NCBI GenBank assembly: GCA_017478515.1 | Contig: JAFVDH010000054.1 | Coordinates: 1 to 51,180, forward strand | Length of the DNA: 51,180 bases | Direction of reading: 5' to 3' | DNA from: a bacterium | GTDB lineage: Bacteria > Cyanobacteriota > Vampirovibrionia > Gastranaerophilales > Gastranaerophilaceae | Shown here: piece after piece, positions 1 through 8,583 of the stretch | Layout: the number at the start of each line of letters is the position of its first letter | Position numbering within the stretch: the stretch's first letter is position 1 | Made by a program: the position numbers and the translations under genes | Notes under the pieces: model-generated | Databases searched by the model: none | Seen by the model: the letters and a program-made list of their open reading frames with translations, nothing else | Told to the model about the DNA's origin: nothing

Positions 1-1236
1 AATAAATGTAGCAAAAGAAAACATGGCTAAAATAGCAAAAAACGTTGAGTTTTGCATTGAGCCATACTTACCGCCCCAAAATCCGGAAATCAAATTTCCT
101 AAAAAACTTGTTAAAAACCAGGTTCCCATAATCAAAGACAAAAACTGTTTCGGAGCAAGTTTTGAAACAAGCGATAACCCTATAGGAGACAAACAAAGTT
201 CTGCAATAGTCATTATAAAATAAGCAATAATAAGCCATACCGGCGAAACTTTAGAATTAATCGAAAAGTATCCCGCAATTGTCAGTACCACGTAAGACAA
301 TGAAATTAAGGCCAACGCTATAGCAAATTTTTCAACAGAAGAGGGTTCTTTGGATTTGTGTTTCAACTTGTCCCAAAATATTGACATTAACGGAGCAAGA
401 GTTATTATAAACAACGGATTAAAGGATTGGAAATACCCTGTAGGAATTTCAAATCCCAAAAAATTTCTGTTAACGTCGTATTCAGCAAAAAGAGTCAAGG
501 AAGACCCTGCTTGTTCAAAGCATATCCAAAAAGGAATTGTAAATATCATAAGAAGAAAAAGAGCTCTAATTCTTTCTGACTGGGTTTTATTCAAATATTT
601 ATCATCATTATTTGATGCTGTATTATTTATTTTAACAGGATTTAAACCATAATGTAAAAGCAAGCTGTTTTCAAAAACTTTATAAATTAAAAGCCCGATA
701 CACATTCCAATTCCCGCTGCGGCAAAACCATATTGAAACCCGTATTTTACTGCAATTGTTCCGCATATCAAAGGAGACATAAATGCACCCAAATTAATTC
801 CCATATAAAAAACGGTAAATGCAGAATCTTTTTTATCTTCATTTTCACCGTACAAAAGCCCGAGTACAGAGCTTATATTAGACTTTATAAATCCGTTAGA
901 ACAAATCATAAAAAACAAAGCAGGTAAAAATAAACCGTGAATTCCTGATGAAAGCAGTCCAAGTCCGATAATCATAAAAATAGCACCCGCAGTTATACAT
1001 TTTCTTTGCCCAAAATATCTATCTGCGAGATAACCACCTATTAATGGAGTCAGATAAACAAGCCCCGTATAGAGTCCGTATATATTTCCGGCCATTTCGG
1101 CAGAATATTTCATTGATTGAATCATATAAAGAACAATCAAAGCTCTCATTCCGTAATATGCAAAGCGTTCCCACATTTCTACAAAGAAGAGCAAATATAA
1201 TCCTTTTGGATGTTCAGAGGCAAAAATATTTTTCAT
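1..1236 (-). CDS. POT/PTR2-family proton-dependent peptide transporter, C-terminus cut by window edge
   Basis: Reading the minus strand from ATG at 1236 gives 412 codons open to the window edge, so the 3' end is missing. The N-terminus (about residues 10-30) carries the POT signature ExxERFxYY (EMWERFAYYG). It is followed by many hydrophobic segments and an MFS-like loop, GGYLADRYFGQRK. POT carriers import di- and tripeptides with protons across the inner membrane. No Shine-Dalgarno precedes the ATG; an extended -10 (TG-T-TAAAAT, 1243-1248) lies exactly 6 nt upstream, so the mRNA is probably leaderless. The gene is divergent from the SNF symporter. Family assignment is firm; the substrate is inferred. 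Confidence 0.9.
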   Translation of the reverse strand, partial: MKNIFASEHPKGLYLLFFVEMWERFAYYGMRALIVLYMIQSMKYSAEMAGNIYGLYTGLVYLTPLIGGYLADRYFGQRKCITAGAIFMIIGLGLLSSGIHGLFLPALFFMICSNGFIKSNISSVLGLLYGENEDKKDSAFTVFYMGINLGAFMSPLICGTIAVKYGFQYGFAAAGIGMCIGLLIYKVFENSLLLHYGLNPVKINNTASNNDDKYLNKTQSERIRALFLLMIFTIPFWICFEQAGSSLTLFAEYDVNRNFLGFEIPTGYFQSFNPLFIITLAPLMSIFWDKLKHKSKEPSSVEKFAIALALISLSYVVLTIAGYFSINSKVSPVWLIIAYFIMTIAELCLSPIGLSLVSKLAPKQFLSLIMGTWFLTSFLGNLISGFWGGKYGSMQNSTFFAILAMFSFATFI

Positions 1237-1242
1237 ATTGCA

Positions 1243-1251
1243 ATTTTAACA
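1243..1251 (-). promoter_or_regulatory. Extended -10 of the peptide transporter, leaderless type
   Basis: On the minus strand TAAAAT (1243-1248) is preceded by TG at one-base spacing, and six bases separate it from the ATG at 1236. No good -35 is visible, as is usual for extended -10 promoters. Transcription would begin at or next to the start codon. Confidence 0.5.
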
Positions 1252-1289
1252 TATTTAATTTTTAATTTATACAAATTAAACTTTTGTAG

Positions 1290-1295
1290 TATAAT
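1290..1295 (+). promoter_or_regulatory. -10 box of the SNF symporter gene
   Basis: Perfect TATAAT on the plus strand, 37 bases before the proposed TTG start at 1333, with no convincing -35. A start near 1302 excludes the upstream in-frame ATG at 1210 as translation start. Confidence 0.45.
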
Positions 1296-1332
1296 TAGAC
1301 AAGTAAAATACCAGTCGAAAACGGATAAATCA

Positions 1333-2637
1333 TTGGACAATAAAAGACCGACATGGACATCAAGATACTCATTTATACTTGCGGCAATAGGTTCAGCAGT
1401 AGGGTTGGGTAATATTTGGAGATTTCCTTATGTTATGGGGCAAAACGGAGGAGCTGTATTTTTGCTGGCATATGTTTTGTTTATAGTAACAATTTGTTTT
1501 ATTCCGTTAATGACCGAAATTCTTGTAGGGAAAAAGACAAAAAAAGACTGTGTCGGAGCTTTTGAACTTGCCAAACCTGAGTTAAAATATTTGGGAATGC
1601 TCAACCCGATTACGGCAATAATTGTACCTTCATTTTATTTTGTTATAGGCGGCTGGATAATTAATTATACTTATAAAAGTTTTATCGGATTTCAGAACGA
1701 TAATCCTATACAATATTTTTCAGCATTTACACAAGCACCTGTTATAACAGTTGCATCAACGCTTTTATTTTTATTTATATGTATATTTTTTCTGGCAAGG
1801 GGAGTAAAAAAAGGAATTGAATTCATTAACAACGTTATGATGCCTTTGCTTGCGATAATTCTTGTTATCCTTGTTATTGCCTCAATTAATCTGCCTAATG
1901 CGTATTTAGGGTTGGAATATATATTTAAGCCTGATTTTTCAAAAGTTAGCGGACATATGCTGTTATCGGCACTGGGACAAGCATTTTTTACGCTAAGTGT
2001 CGGAATGGGTTCATTATTAACTTACGGAAGTTACATAAAATCGGACAAAAATATCGTAAAATCAGCTTATACAATAATTTTTTCAAGTACAACTTTTTCA
2101 ATTTTAGCGGGAATGATGATTTTTCCTGCGGTATTTTCATTCGGATTAGAGCCTGATTCAGGAGCAGGACTTGTTTTCGTTACTCTGCCAAAAGTTTTTA
2201 TGCAAATCCCTCACGGAAATATTGTTGCATGTGCATTTTTTATTCTGCTCTTCTGTGCTGCAATAACTTCCGGCATAAGTATGCTTGAAGTCCCTTGTGC
2301 GACTTTAGTTGACAGACTAAAAATTTCCAGATTAAAAGCCGGTGTTATTTTGTTCTGCATAATTGCACTAATCACAATTCCTGCAACATTATCTTTCGGT
2401 CTATTAAAGGATTTTAAATTGTTTGATAAAACAATTTTTGACTTGCTTGATTTTACGGCATCTAACATTTTATTACCGCTAAATACTTTATTTGTGTGCT
2501 TAATCGGTGGATGGTTTTTGAAAATCAGAGGCGAACTTATTTTCAAAAACAAATTTTTAATATCAGTATTTAATATAGGTTTAAGGTACGTTGTGCCTAT
2601 ATTTTTAATAGGATTATTCATCATCGGACTAAGATAA
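1333..2637 (+). CDS. Sodium:neurotransmitter symporter (SNF/LeuT) family transporter
   Basis: Sodium-coupled importer, usually for amino acids, in the inner membrane. The family signature is near the N-terminus: TSRYSFILAAIGSAVGLGN followed by IWRFPY, the TM1 region that binds sodium and substrate in LeuT. The protein is 434 aa from TTG 1333 with about 11-12 hydrophobic segments, shorter than LeuT (about 510), as in many bacterial SNF members. An in-frame ATG at 1210 would overlap the divergent peptide transporter and lie upstream of the likely -10 (1290-1295), so TTG was preferred; no Shine-Dalgarno is clear. A strong hairpin terminator follows at 2663. Substrate unknown. Confidence 0.88.
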   Translation: MDNKRPTWTSRYSFILAAIGSAVGLGNIWRFPYVMGQNGGAVFLLAYVLFIVTICFIPLMTEILVGKKTKKDCVGAFELAKPELKYLGMLNPITAIIVPSFYFVIGGWIINYTYKSFIGFQNDNPIQYFSAFTQAPVITVASTLLFLFICIFFLARGVKKGIEFINNVMMPLLAIILVILVIASINLPNAYLGLEYIFKPDFSKVSGHMLLSALGQAFFTLSVGMGSLLTYGSYIKSDKNIVKSAYTIIFSSTTFSILAGMMIFPAVFSFGLEPDSGAGLVFVTLPKVFMQIPHGNIVACAFFILLFCAAITSGISMLEVPCATLVDRLKISRLKAGVILFCIIALITIPATLSFGLLKDFKLFDKTIFDLLDFTASNILLPLNTLFVCLIGGWFLKIRGELIFKNKFLISVFNIGLRYVVPIFLIGLFIIGLR

Positions 2638-2662
2638 TAAATAGCCATTTTGAGTTTAAGCG

Positions 2663-2706
2663 TAAGAGTGCCGATTTTTCAGCTTGCTGAAAAATCGGCA
2701 CTCTTA
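2663..2706. terminator. Bidirectional terminator, 21-bp stem
   Basis: A perfect inverted repeat, TAAGAGTGCCGATTTTTCAG-C and its complement, separated by only TT, sits between two converging genes (SNF symporter and calpain-like protease). T-rich sequence follows on the plus strand, so it can end transcripts in at least that direction and probably both. Confidence 0.8.
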
Positions 2707-2732
2707 TTTATCATTATTTATTGGTATACCGT

Positions 2733-3686
2733 CTAATGTTTTTTAGAAACTTTATCATCAAAATAGCCAACAATTGAGCGGAAATTATCCATAAATTGTT
2801 CATAACTTAACTTATAAACTTTTGGCATGTCATTAACTTTGTCTTTAGATTTTTGAATATCTTTATCGCTATATCCGTCGTTTTTCAAATCTGTTACAAA
2901 ATCTTTTTCAGCAGTACCCTTTGTCAAATCAACATATCTCGGATTTACAAGATGAACTTCTTTGTTATCTTTATCGACTTTCTTTATAACGTAGTAGTGC
3001 ATTTTACCAATACCGTCTTTAGTGTTCATAAGCTTTGAACCTGCTACAAAACTGTGTTTATTCATAGGTATTTCGCCAATTTTATCCAGCAATTTAACAG
3101 CTTCATCTTTTTTGCTGTTTAAAGACAATAAACTGTCATCGCCTAATGCAACAGGTTTTCTGCCTGTTAAGGTTTCCATATAAACACTTGCAAGATTACA
3201 TTCTACAGGAGAGTCCGCACAAAATAGCGGAGCAAAAGTTCTTATTATTCCGGGTTTTGAGTCTTTTCTGTCTTGAATAACAAAATTTGTTGCAGTTTCG
3301 ACTGCACCTGTCGGATTAAACTGATGTCGGCTTGTTACGGTATCATACTTTTCATCTTTTTTAACTTTGTATGTATTATCTTTATCATATTTATTAAAAG
3401 TTACTTCAAAAGTATCGCCATCAGCAGAAGTTTTAATACTGTCTTTAAGCATTTGCTTTCCGAGTCTTGACTTTGCAAGAGCTTTCAATGTAGACACAAG
3501 ATAGCAGTCAGAACGTGTAACCTGTGGAGTTGCAAGAATATCTTTAATTTGTCCACCCGTTATTCTTTTATATCCTTGTACAGAAGGATTAGAAGCCCCG
3601 ATTGTTTGCGAAGCCTTTTTTTCACTATCTTTTTTCTTTCCTGCCGGCATTGTTGGTGACAATGCAGGATTACCTACCGAAATCAT
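2733..3686 (-). CDS. Calpain-like (peptidase C2-type) cysteine protease candidate
   Basis: Protein of 317 aa from ATG 3686. A plausible papain-fold triad is visible in the right order: Cys61 in RSDCYLVSTLKAL (compare GDCW-LAAL of calpains), His230 in GKMHYYVIKKV and Asn248 in HLVNPRY (compare NPWG). This spacing matches the calpain protease core rather than small papain relatives. No signal peptide or membrane segment is visible; the first 35 residues are polar and low complexity. The start is uncertain: the frame is open up to TTG 3773, ATG 3686 has AAAGG only one base away, and ATG 3650 is another option. It stands alone on its strand. Function is inferred from motifs; it could be an inactive relative. 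Confidence 0.5.
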   Translation of the reverse strand: MISVGNPALSPTMPAGKKKDSEKKASQTIGASNPSVQGYKRITGGQIKDILATPQVTRSDCYLVSTLKALAKSRLGKQMLKDSIKTSADGDTFEVTFNKYDKDNTYKVKKDEKYDTVTSRHQFNPTGAVETATNFVIQDRKDSKPGIIRTFAPLFCADSPVECNLASVYMETLTGRKPVALGDDSLLSLNSKKDEAVKLLDKIGEIPMNKHSFVAGSKLMNTKDGIGKMHYYVIKKVDKDNKEVHLVNPRYVDLTKGTAEKDFVTDLKNDGYSDKDIQKSKDKVNDMPKVYKLSYEQFMDNFRSIVGYFDDKVSKKH

Positions 3687-3773
3687 ACCTTTATAAAACC
3701 AGTAAATGTTTAAAATTGCCTTTTTGGATTTAAAAATTAAAGTTTTGAAACTTTTCTCTTTTCTTACTAACAA

Positions 3774-3924
3774 AAAAGTCTTAAAAATTCAGAGAAAAAA
3801 TAAATATAAAGTCTAATGATTTAGTCCGAAAAAACTTTTATCATAACAATGTAAATCCTCAACTCTTCTGATTGCTCAATTTTTGCCTCTCTTTTAATGA
3901 TATGTTTCAAGGGAGGTTTTTTTT
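3774..3924 (+). ncRNA. Candidate small RNA ending at an orphan terminator
   Basis: The gene-poor stretch 3687-4082 holds no convincing reading frame. It contains a rho-independent terminator on the plus strand at 3886-3924, yet no plus-strand gene lies upstream back to 2637. That suggests an unannotated transcript ending there. Its 5' end is not defined; I see no strong promoter, so the start given is only an upper bound. Confidence 0.25.
3886..3924 (+). terminator. Orphan rho-independent terminator
   Basis: CCTCTCTT (3886-3893) pairs with AAGGGAGG (3909-3916), with one G-T pair and a 15-base loop, followed by eight T. The T run is on the plus strand only. Confidence 0.6.
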
Positions 3925-4047
3925 ATTAAAAATAGAAAGATTGACAAAAATTTTCAACTGTCTTGCATACTTAAACACAGTTTGTGCCATATAATACACA
4001 GTACCTGCATACTATTTAATTCAGAAAAGCCATGCCCAAAAAACGTA

Positions 4048-4076
4048 TTGACAATAGTTAGATATCTAACTATAAT
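4048..4076 (+). promoter_or_regulatory. Consensus sigma70 promoter of the marR-cupin-SnoaL operon
   Basis: Perfect TTGACA (4048-4053) and TATAAT (4071-4076) with a 17-base spacer. The start ATG at 4083 is six bases after the -10, so the transcript should be leaderless. The spacer is almost wholly a palindrome (see 4054-4073), so a bound repressor would block polymerase. Confidence 0.85.
4054..4073. promoter_or_regulatory. 20-bp perfect palindromic operator, likely bound by the adjacent MarR protein
   Basis: ATAGTTAGAT-ATCTAACTAT is a perfect inverted repeat filling the space between -35 and -10 and entering the -10. Its core TTAGATATCTAA has the size and symmetry of MarR-family sites. The first gene of the operon is a MarR regulator, so autorepression is the simplest reading. 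Confidence 0.75.
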
Positions 4077-4082
4077 TACTTT

Positions 4083-4496
4083 ATGAAACAAATGTTGTCA
4101 CTGATATCAAAAATTTATCAAAAAGGAAACAGCTTTATTACTGAAAAATTAAAACAAAATGAAGCAGGAGAACTTGTTCCAAGCCACGGGGACATTCTTG
4201 CCGCACTGTATATAAACGGCAAAATGACAATGAAAGATATTGCACAAAAAATTCATCGAACTAAGCCCACCGTTACAGTTTTGGTTGATAAGCTTGAAAA
4301 ATCAGGTTATGTAAAAAGAGAAACTTCAAATAAAGACAATCGATATACTTACATTGTGTTAACGGAAAAGGGCAGTGAATTTAAGCCCGTATTTGAAAAA
4401 ATATCCTCAGAGCTGAATGAACTGCTGTATAAGAATTTATCCGAAAGAGAGTCGATTATATTGGAAGAACTTTTAAACAAAGTATTAAAGGAATAA
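4083..4496 (+). CDS. MarR-family transcriptional regulator
   Basis: A 137-aa winged-helix DNA-binding protein of usual MarR length. The HTH and wing lie at about residues 50-95 (MKDIAQKIHRTKPTVTVLVD, then the wing with KRETSNKDNRY), flanked by dimerisation helices. It heads an operon with a cupin and a SnoaL-like protein. The promoter has a perfect 20-bp palindrome between -35 and -10, so it probably represses itself and is released by a small ligand. No Shine-Dalgarno; ATG is placed for leaderless initiation. A second in-frame ATG at 4092 is possible. The ligand is unknown. Confidence 0.9.
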   Translation: MKQMLSLISKIYQKGNSFITEKLKQNEAGELVPSHGDILAALYINGKMTMKDIAQKIHRTKPTVTVLVDKLEKSGYVKRETSNKDNRYTYIVLTEKGSEFKPVFEKISSELNELLYKNLSERESIILEELLNKVLKE

Positions 4497-4579
4497 AAAT
4501 AACAGAATACACTAACAAAACTTAAAAGGTCAGACATTTTGCTTTTAAAATAATAAGAAAGGAGTCAAAGGTAAGTATT

Positions 4580-4954
4580 ATGGTAAAATTTAAATCAACA
4601 GAAATAGGGAAATTAGAAGAAATAGGCAAAAATTACGAAAACGGAAAAGCATTCTTGCACGACATTTTAGATTTAACAGGCTGTGAAATTTCTGTAAGTT
4701 CTATGCCGGCAGGAATAAAATTACCATTCAACCACAAACACAAACAAAATGAAGAAATATATATTTTCTTAAAAGGCGAAGGCAAAATAATTCTTGATAA
4801 TGAAGAATTGAAAGTTAAGGAGGGCAGCTGTGTAAAGGTTTCTCCTGATACCGTAAGAACAATGGAGTCAAAAACCGATTTAGAATACATATGCATTCAA
4901 GCAAAAATAAATTCTTTGGAACAATTCGGACTTGGTGATGCAGAACTATGCTAA
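4580..4954 (+). CDS. Small single-domain cupin protein
   Basis: A 124-aa protein with cupin motif 1 around residues 51-70: HKHKQNEEIYIFLKGEG gives His, His and Glu as metal ligands. A second beta region (GSCVKVSPDTVRTMES) lacks the usual motif-2 His. It binds a metal or small molecule; enzymatic or sensory activity cannot be told. AAAGG precedes the ATG by 8 bases. It lies 83 bp after marR on the same strand with no terminator between, so it is probably controlled by that regulator. Confidence 0.8.
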   Translation: MVKFKSTEIGKLEEIGKNYENGKAFLHDILDLTGCEISVSSMPAGIKLPFNHKHKQNEEIYIFLKGEGKIILDNEELKVKEGSCVKVSPDTVRTMESKTDLEYICIQAKINSLEQFGLGDAELC

Positions 4955-5023
4955 TCAACTAAATTTACAGGGTAAGCCATAGATTTGCACCCTAAAATCA
5001 AACAAAATAAAAAGGAGCTAATA

Positions 5024-5440
5024 ATGGATTTAATTGAACGCAACAAAGAATTAATGAAAAAATTTGAAACAATGATTAATACTGCAAATGAACAGCTTGC
5101 GGAAGAACTTATTGCAGAAACCGCATCATTTTATACTCCCGCAAGTCCGGAACCTCTTTATGGCGGAAAGGGATATTTATCTGTAGTACATTGGATGAGA
5201 AAAGGCTTTTCCGATGTTCAATGGCATATAAAAGAGATTGTCGCAGATGAAGATAAAGTCGCAGTCAGATGGGATTTAACAGGAACACATGACGGAGAAT
5301 TTATGGGTATACAACCAACGGGCAATAAAATTTCTGTCTGCGTTATGAATTTTTACTATTTTAACGATAAAAGTAAAATCGTAAACGATATAGCTGCAGA
5401 GGGAATGATTGGAATTATGAGAGGAATAGGAGCAATATAA
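5024..5440 (+). CDS. SnoaL-like / NTF2-fold ester cyclase-type protein
   Basis: A 138-aa protein resembling SnoaL-like polyketide cyclase-related proteins: a helical N-terminus, then GKGYLSVVHWMRKGFSDVQW, VAVRWDLTGTHDGEFMGIQP and a C-terminal beta strand, the alpha+beta cone of the NTF2 fold. AAAAGGAG lies seven bases before ATG 5024; an upstream in-frame ATG at 4985 has no such site. Third gene of the marR operon. Members bind small hydrophobic molecules; the substrate is not predictable. With a MarR regulator and a cupin, a role in handling a toxic small molecule is a reasonable guess only. Confidence 0.75.
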   Translation: MDLIERNKELMKKFETMINTANEQLAEELIAETASFYTPASPEPLYGGKGYLSVVHWMRKGFSDVQWHIKEIVADEDKVAVRWDLTGTHDGEFMGIQPTGNKISVCVMNFYYFNDKSKIVNDIAAEGMIGIMRGIGAI

Positions 5441-5483
5441 TTATTGATTATGAATACACATTAACATAACTTTTTAATAAATA

Positions 5484-6713
5484 TCATTCATATCTTAAAG
5501 CATCAATAGGATTAAGTAAAGAGGCTTTGTACGCAGGATAATATCCAAATCCGACACCAACAAGGCCTGAAAAGCCAAGTGATAAAAAGATAGAAAATAC
5601 GGACACCGAGACATTCATAGCACCTGTCAATCCAATAATTCCTGATATTATACACCCTATCAGAACGCCAACAAGACCGCCTATCATTGAAAGTAAAAAC
5701 GATTCTATCAAAAACTGTATTCGTATATCAGATGCCTTAGCTCCAATTGCCATTCTAATGCCAATTTCTTTTGTTCTTTCTGTAACAGATACAAGCATTA
5801 TATTCATAATTCCGATACCGCCTACAAGCAATGAAACTGATGCTATTGCCCCAAGTAAAACAGACATTGTTCTGACAGAAGATTTTATTGTTTCCTGCAT
5901 TTGTGCCAAATTTCTTATTTCAAAATCATTATCCTGATTTTTACTTATATTATGTCTGTACTTTAAAAGTTCTTCTATTTGCTCCTGAGCAGAGTCAAGA
6001 ACTTCGGCATTTTGGGTTTTCACTGTTATCATTGTAACAGTTCCCGGAAAATCAGTTCCAAAAACTTTTTTTTGTGCAGTAGTTATAGGGATAAAGATTA
6101 AATCGTCCTGATCCTGTCCCATACCTGATTGGCCCTTTGATTCAAGAATTCCTATAATTTTAAACGGAACATTCCCGACTCTTATAATTTTATTTATCGG
6201 GTTCATATCACCGAAAAGTTCTGTTGCCACAGTTTGGCCGATTATCGCAACTTTAGCGTTATTTTTGATATCTTCAGGAACAAAATTTCTACCCTCAGAG
6301 ATTTCATAATTTCTTATAAATAAATACGGTGCAGTCGTGCCTCCAACAGAAGTTGACCAGTTTTGATTACCGTAAGTAAGCTGTTTACCCTCAGCAGAAT
6401 AAGGAGCTATGGCTAAAATCCCCGAAACACGTTTTTCTATAGCTTCCGCATCTTTTAACGTTAGCGTAGGTCTTGTTCCCATTCCCATTCTTACCCCGCC
6501 GGATTTTGCAGATGCCGAACGGATTATCAACAGGTTACTACCCATTGATTCCATATCTTTTGCTATTTTTTCTCTTGCTCCTGTTCCTACGGCAAGCATT
6601 ATTATCACAGCACTTACACCTATTATGATACCCAAACTCGTTAGTGCGGAACGCATTTTATTTATTTTTAATGAATTTATAGCAATTTTTAATATTGTTT
6701 TTGTATCTATCAT
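5484..6713 (-). CDS. macB: MacB-type ABC transporter permease (FtsX-like)
   Basis: A 409-aa permease with the MacB-PCD/FtsX arrangement: TM1 near the N-terminus (MRSALTSLGIIIGVSAVIIM), a large periplasmic domain (about 45-270) and three C-terminal TM segments. The motifs TERTKEIGIRMAIGAKASDI and NPIDALRYE at the C-terminus are typical. Its ATG overlaps the stop of the ATPase gene by four bases (ATGA), so the two are translationally coupled. Here ATPase and permease are separate genes, unlike the fused E. coli MacB. Last gene of tolC-macA-ATPase-permease; exports a drug, peptide or lipid-linked substrate through TolC. Confidence 0.93.
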   Translation of the reverse strand: MIDTKTILKIAINSLKINKMRSALTSLGIIIGVSAVIIMLAVGTGAREKIAKDMESMGSNLLIIRSASAKSGGVRMGMGTRPTLTLKDAEAIEKRVSGILAIAPYSAEGKQLTYGNQNWSTSVGGTTAPYLFIRNYEISEGRNFVPEDIKNNAKVAIIGQTVATELFGDMNPINKIIRVGNVPFKIIGILESKGQSGMGQDQDDLIFIPITTAQKKVFGTDFPGTVTMITVKTQNAEVLDSAQEQIEELLKYRHNISKNQDNDFEIRNLAQMQETIKSSVRTMSVLLGAIASVSLLVGGIGIMNIMLVSVTERTKEIGIRMAIGAKASDIRIQFLIESFLLSMIGGLVGVLIGCIISGIIGLTGAMNVSVSVFSIFLSLGFSGLVGVGFGYYPAYKASLLNPIDALRYE

Positions 6714-7399
6714 TTTCTTTTTACCTCATCAGAGATAATATTTCCGTCCTTAAATTTCACAACACGTTTACAATATTCCGCAATATCAGGTTCGTGAGTA
6801 ACCAGAACAATTGTTTTACCGTGTTTCTCGTTTAAATTGCAGAAAAATTCCATAACTTCTATACTTGTTCTTGTATCCAAATTTCCTGTAGGTTCATCGG
6901 CAAGTATTATAGGAGCGTCGTTTACAATCGCTCTTGCAATCGCAACACGCTGCTGCTGACCGCCTGACATCTGATTTGGCATATGATTTTCTCTATGTTC
7001 CAAGCCTACTATTTTCAATGCCTCTTTTGCTTTTTTGTGCCTTGTTTCCTCGTCTATTCCTCTATATATCATGGGTAATTCCACGTTATCGAGGGCAGAG
7101 GTTCTTGAAATAAGATTAAAACCCTGAAATACAAATCCGAGTTTCACATTACGAATTTCCGATAAACTTTCGCTGTCCAAATTAAGAACATCTATTCCGT
7201 CAAGGTAATACGAACCCGAATTCGGCTTATCAAGAGTTCCTAACATATTCATAAATGTTGATTTACCCGAACCTGATGTTCCCATTATTGCAACAAATTC
7301 GCCATTATCTATACTCAGCGATACGTTATTTAAAGCGTTAAATGCCGCCTCGCCTGTTGCATATGTTTTTATTACATTTTTAACTTCAATCAGTGCCAT
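6710..7399 (-). CDS. MacB/LolD-type ABC transporter ATP-binding protein
   Basis: A 229-aa ATPase with Walker A GTSGSGKST (about residue 40), signature MSGGQQQRVAIARA, Walker B IILADEPTGNLD and the switch His in VTHEPD. It drives the MacA-MacB-TolC mechanotransmission pump from the cytoplasmic side. The gene begins two bases after macA ends and overlaps the permease gene by four bases, so it sits tightly within the operon. Confidence 0.95.
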   Translation of the reverse strand: MALIEVKNVIKTYATGEAAFNALNNVSLSIDNGEFVAIMGTSGSGKSTFMNMLGTLDKPNSGSYYLDGIDVLNLDSESLSEIRNVKLGFVFQGFNLISRTSALDNVELPMIYRGIDEETRHKKAKEALKIVGLEHRENHMPNQMSGGQQQRVAIARAIVNDAPIILADEPTGNLDTRTSIEVMEFFCNLNEKHGKTIVLVTHEPDIAEYCKRVVKFKDGNIISDEVKRK

Positions 7400-7401
7400 T
7401 T

Positions 7402-8583
7402 TTAAAACATTCTCATTGGAGGTTTACTGCCGCTTTTAGAGGATTTTGCTCCTCCCGAACCTATAATAACTTTATCTCCCTGTTTTAGTACGCTGTTTTT
7501 AATTTCTGTATAAGTATCGTCACTTGCACCGGTTTCTACATCAATTCTTACAGGTTTTCCTTTTTTAAGTATCCAAATACCCTGTGTATCGTAGCGTTTT
7601 ACCTCGCCTTTTGATGTTGGTGCAAATTTTAATGCTATTGTCGGAACGCATAGGACATTTTCTTCTTTTTGTGTAATTATTGATACATTAGCAGTCATGC
7701 CCGGTTTCAATTTCAATTCGTCATTATCAACGCCAACAACAACCGTATAAGTTACAACATTTGAAACGGTAGTAGGAGAAATTCTTACCTGAGTTACAGT
7801 ACCTTTAAAAATTTCGTCAGGATAACCGTCAAGAGTATAGTCAACCTCTTGTCCCTCTTTTATTTTACCTATGTCTGCCTCAGAAACGCTTACTTCAATT
7901 TGCATTTCTTTTAAATCTTTAGCCACGGTAAACAATTCCGGAGCTTGAAAGCTTGCCGCAACAGGCTGTCCCGGGTCTACTGCACGGGTTACAATTACAC
8001 CGTCAACAGGTGAATAAATATACGCAAACGAACGTTGTCTATCTGCATAATCCTTATCTGCTTTTGCCTGAATTATTTTTGCTCTTGCAGCCTCTAACTG
8101 TGCTTTATTTGCTAAATAATCAGCCTCTGCAGCATCAAGTTCGCTTTTAGCCATAAAATTTCTGGATACAAGATTTTTATATCTGTTGTATGTTTTCAAA
8201 CTATTTGCAGTTATTGCGGATTGTTTTTGATAATCTGCCTGAGCATTTACAAGTGCTGCCTGAGTTTTTTCGCAATTTGCATCAAAAAGGCTTGTATCTA
8301 AAAGAGCCAGCAACTGCCCCTCTTTTACTTTTGAATTGAAATCAACATAAACTTCCATCATCAATCCTGATACTGTTGAACCGACACTTACAGTATTTAC
8401 AGGATTTATTGTACCTGATGCCTCTACTACCTGCTGAATTGTTCTCACTTCAGCCTTTTCTGTTTGGTAACTTGTTCCTTTTATTTTTTTACCAATTGCA
8501 AAAACTATCAATGCCGTTATTGCTATGATAAATATTGATAGGAATATTCTCTTTTTTATCAATTTCTTATTTTTTGCCGCCAT
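7402..8583 (-). CDS. macA: MacA-like periplasmic adaptor (HlyD/RND-type membrane fusion protein)
   Basis: A 393-aa adaptor with one N-terminal TM anchor (about residues 12-30). A lipoyl half (VNPVNTVSVGSTVSGLMMEV) is followed by an alpha-hairpin rich in Ala, Gln and Lys (about 105-185), the second lipoyl half (DRQRSFAYIYSPVDGVIVTR), a beta-barrel and a membrane-proximal domain. It bridges the ABC permease and TolC. Its ATG lies inside the end of tolC (17-base overlap), which implies translational coupling. Confidence 0.92.
   Translation of the reverse strand: MAAKNKKLIKKRIFLSIFIIAITALIVFAIGKKIKGTSYQTEKAEVRTIQQVVEASGTINPVNTVSVGSTVSGLMMEVYVDFNSKVKEGQLLALLDTSLFDANCEKTQAALVNAQADYQKQSAITANSLKTYNRYKNLVSRNFMAKSELDAAEADYLANKAQLEAARAKIIQAKADKDYADRQRSFAYIYSPVDGVIVTRAVDPGQPVAASFQAPELFTVAKDLKEMQIEVSVSEADIGKIKEGQEVDYTLDGYPDEIFKGTVTQVRISPTTVSNVVTYTVVVGVDNDELKLKPGMTANVSIITQKEENVLCVPTIALKFAPTSKGEVKRYDTQGIWILKKGKPVRIDVETGASDDTYTEIKNSVLKQGDKVIIGSGGAKSSKSGSKPPMRMF

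Noticed and set aside
23..1265. Several plus-strand frames of 60-100 codons at the window start
   Set aside because: They are antisense to the peptide transporter, whose minus-strand reading has a family signature along its length.
2211..2648. Minus-strand 145-codon frame inside the SNF transporter
   Set aside because: A shadow of the transporter coding sequence; its Lys/Ile/Asn-rich composition and lack of SD show no sign of a protein.
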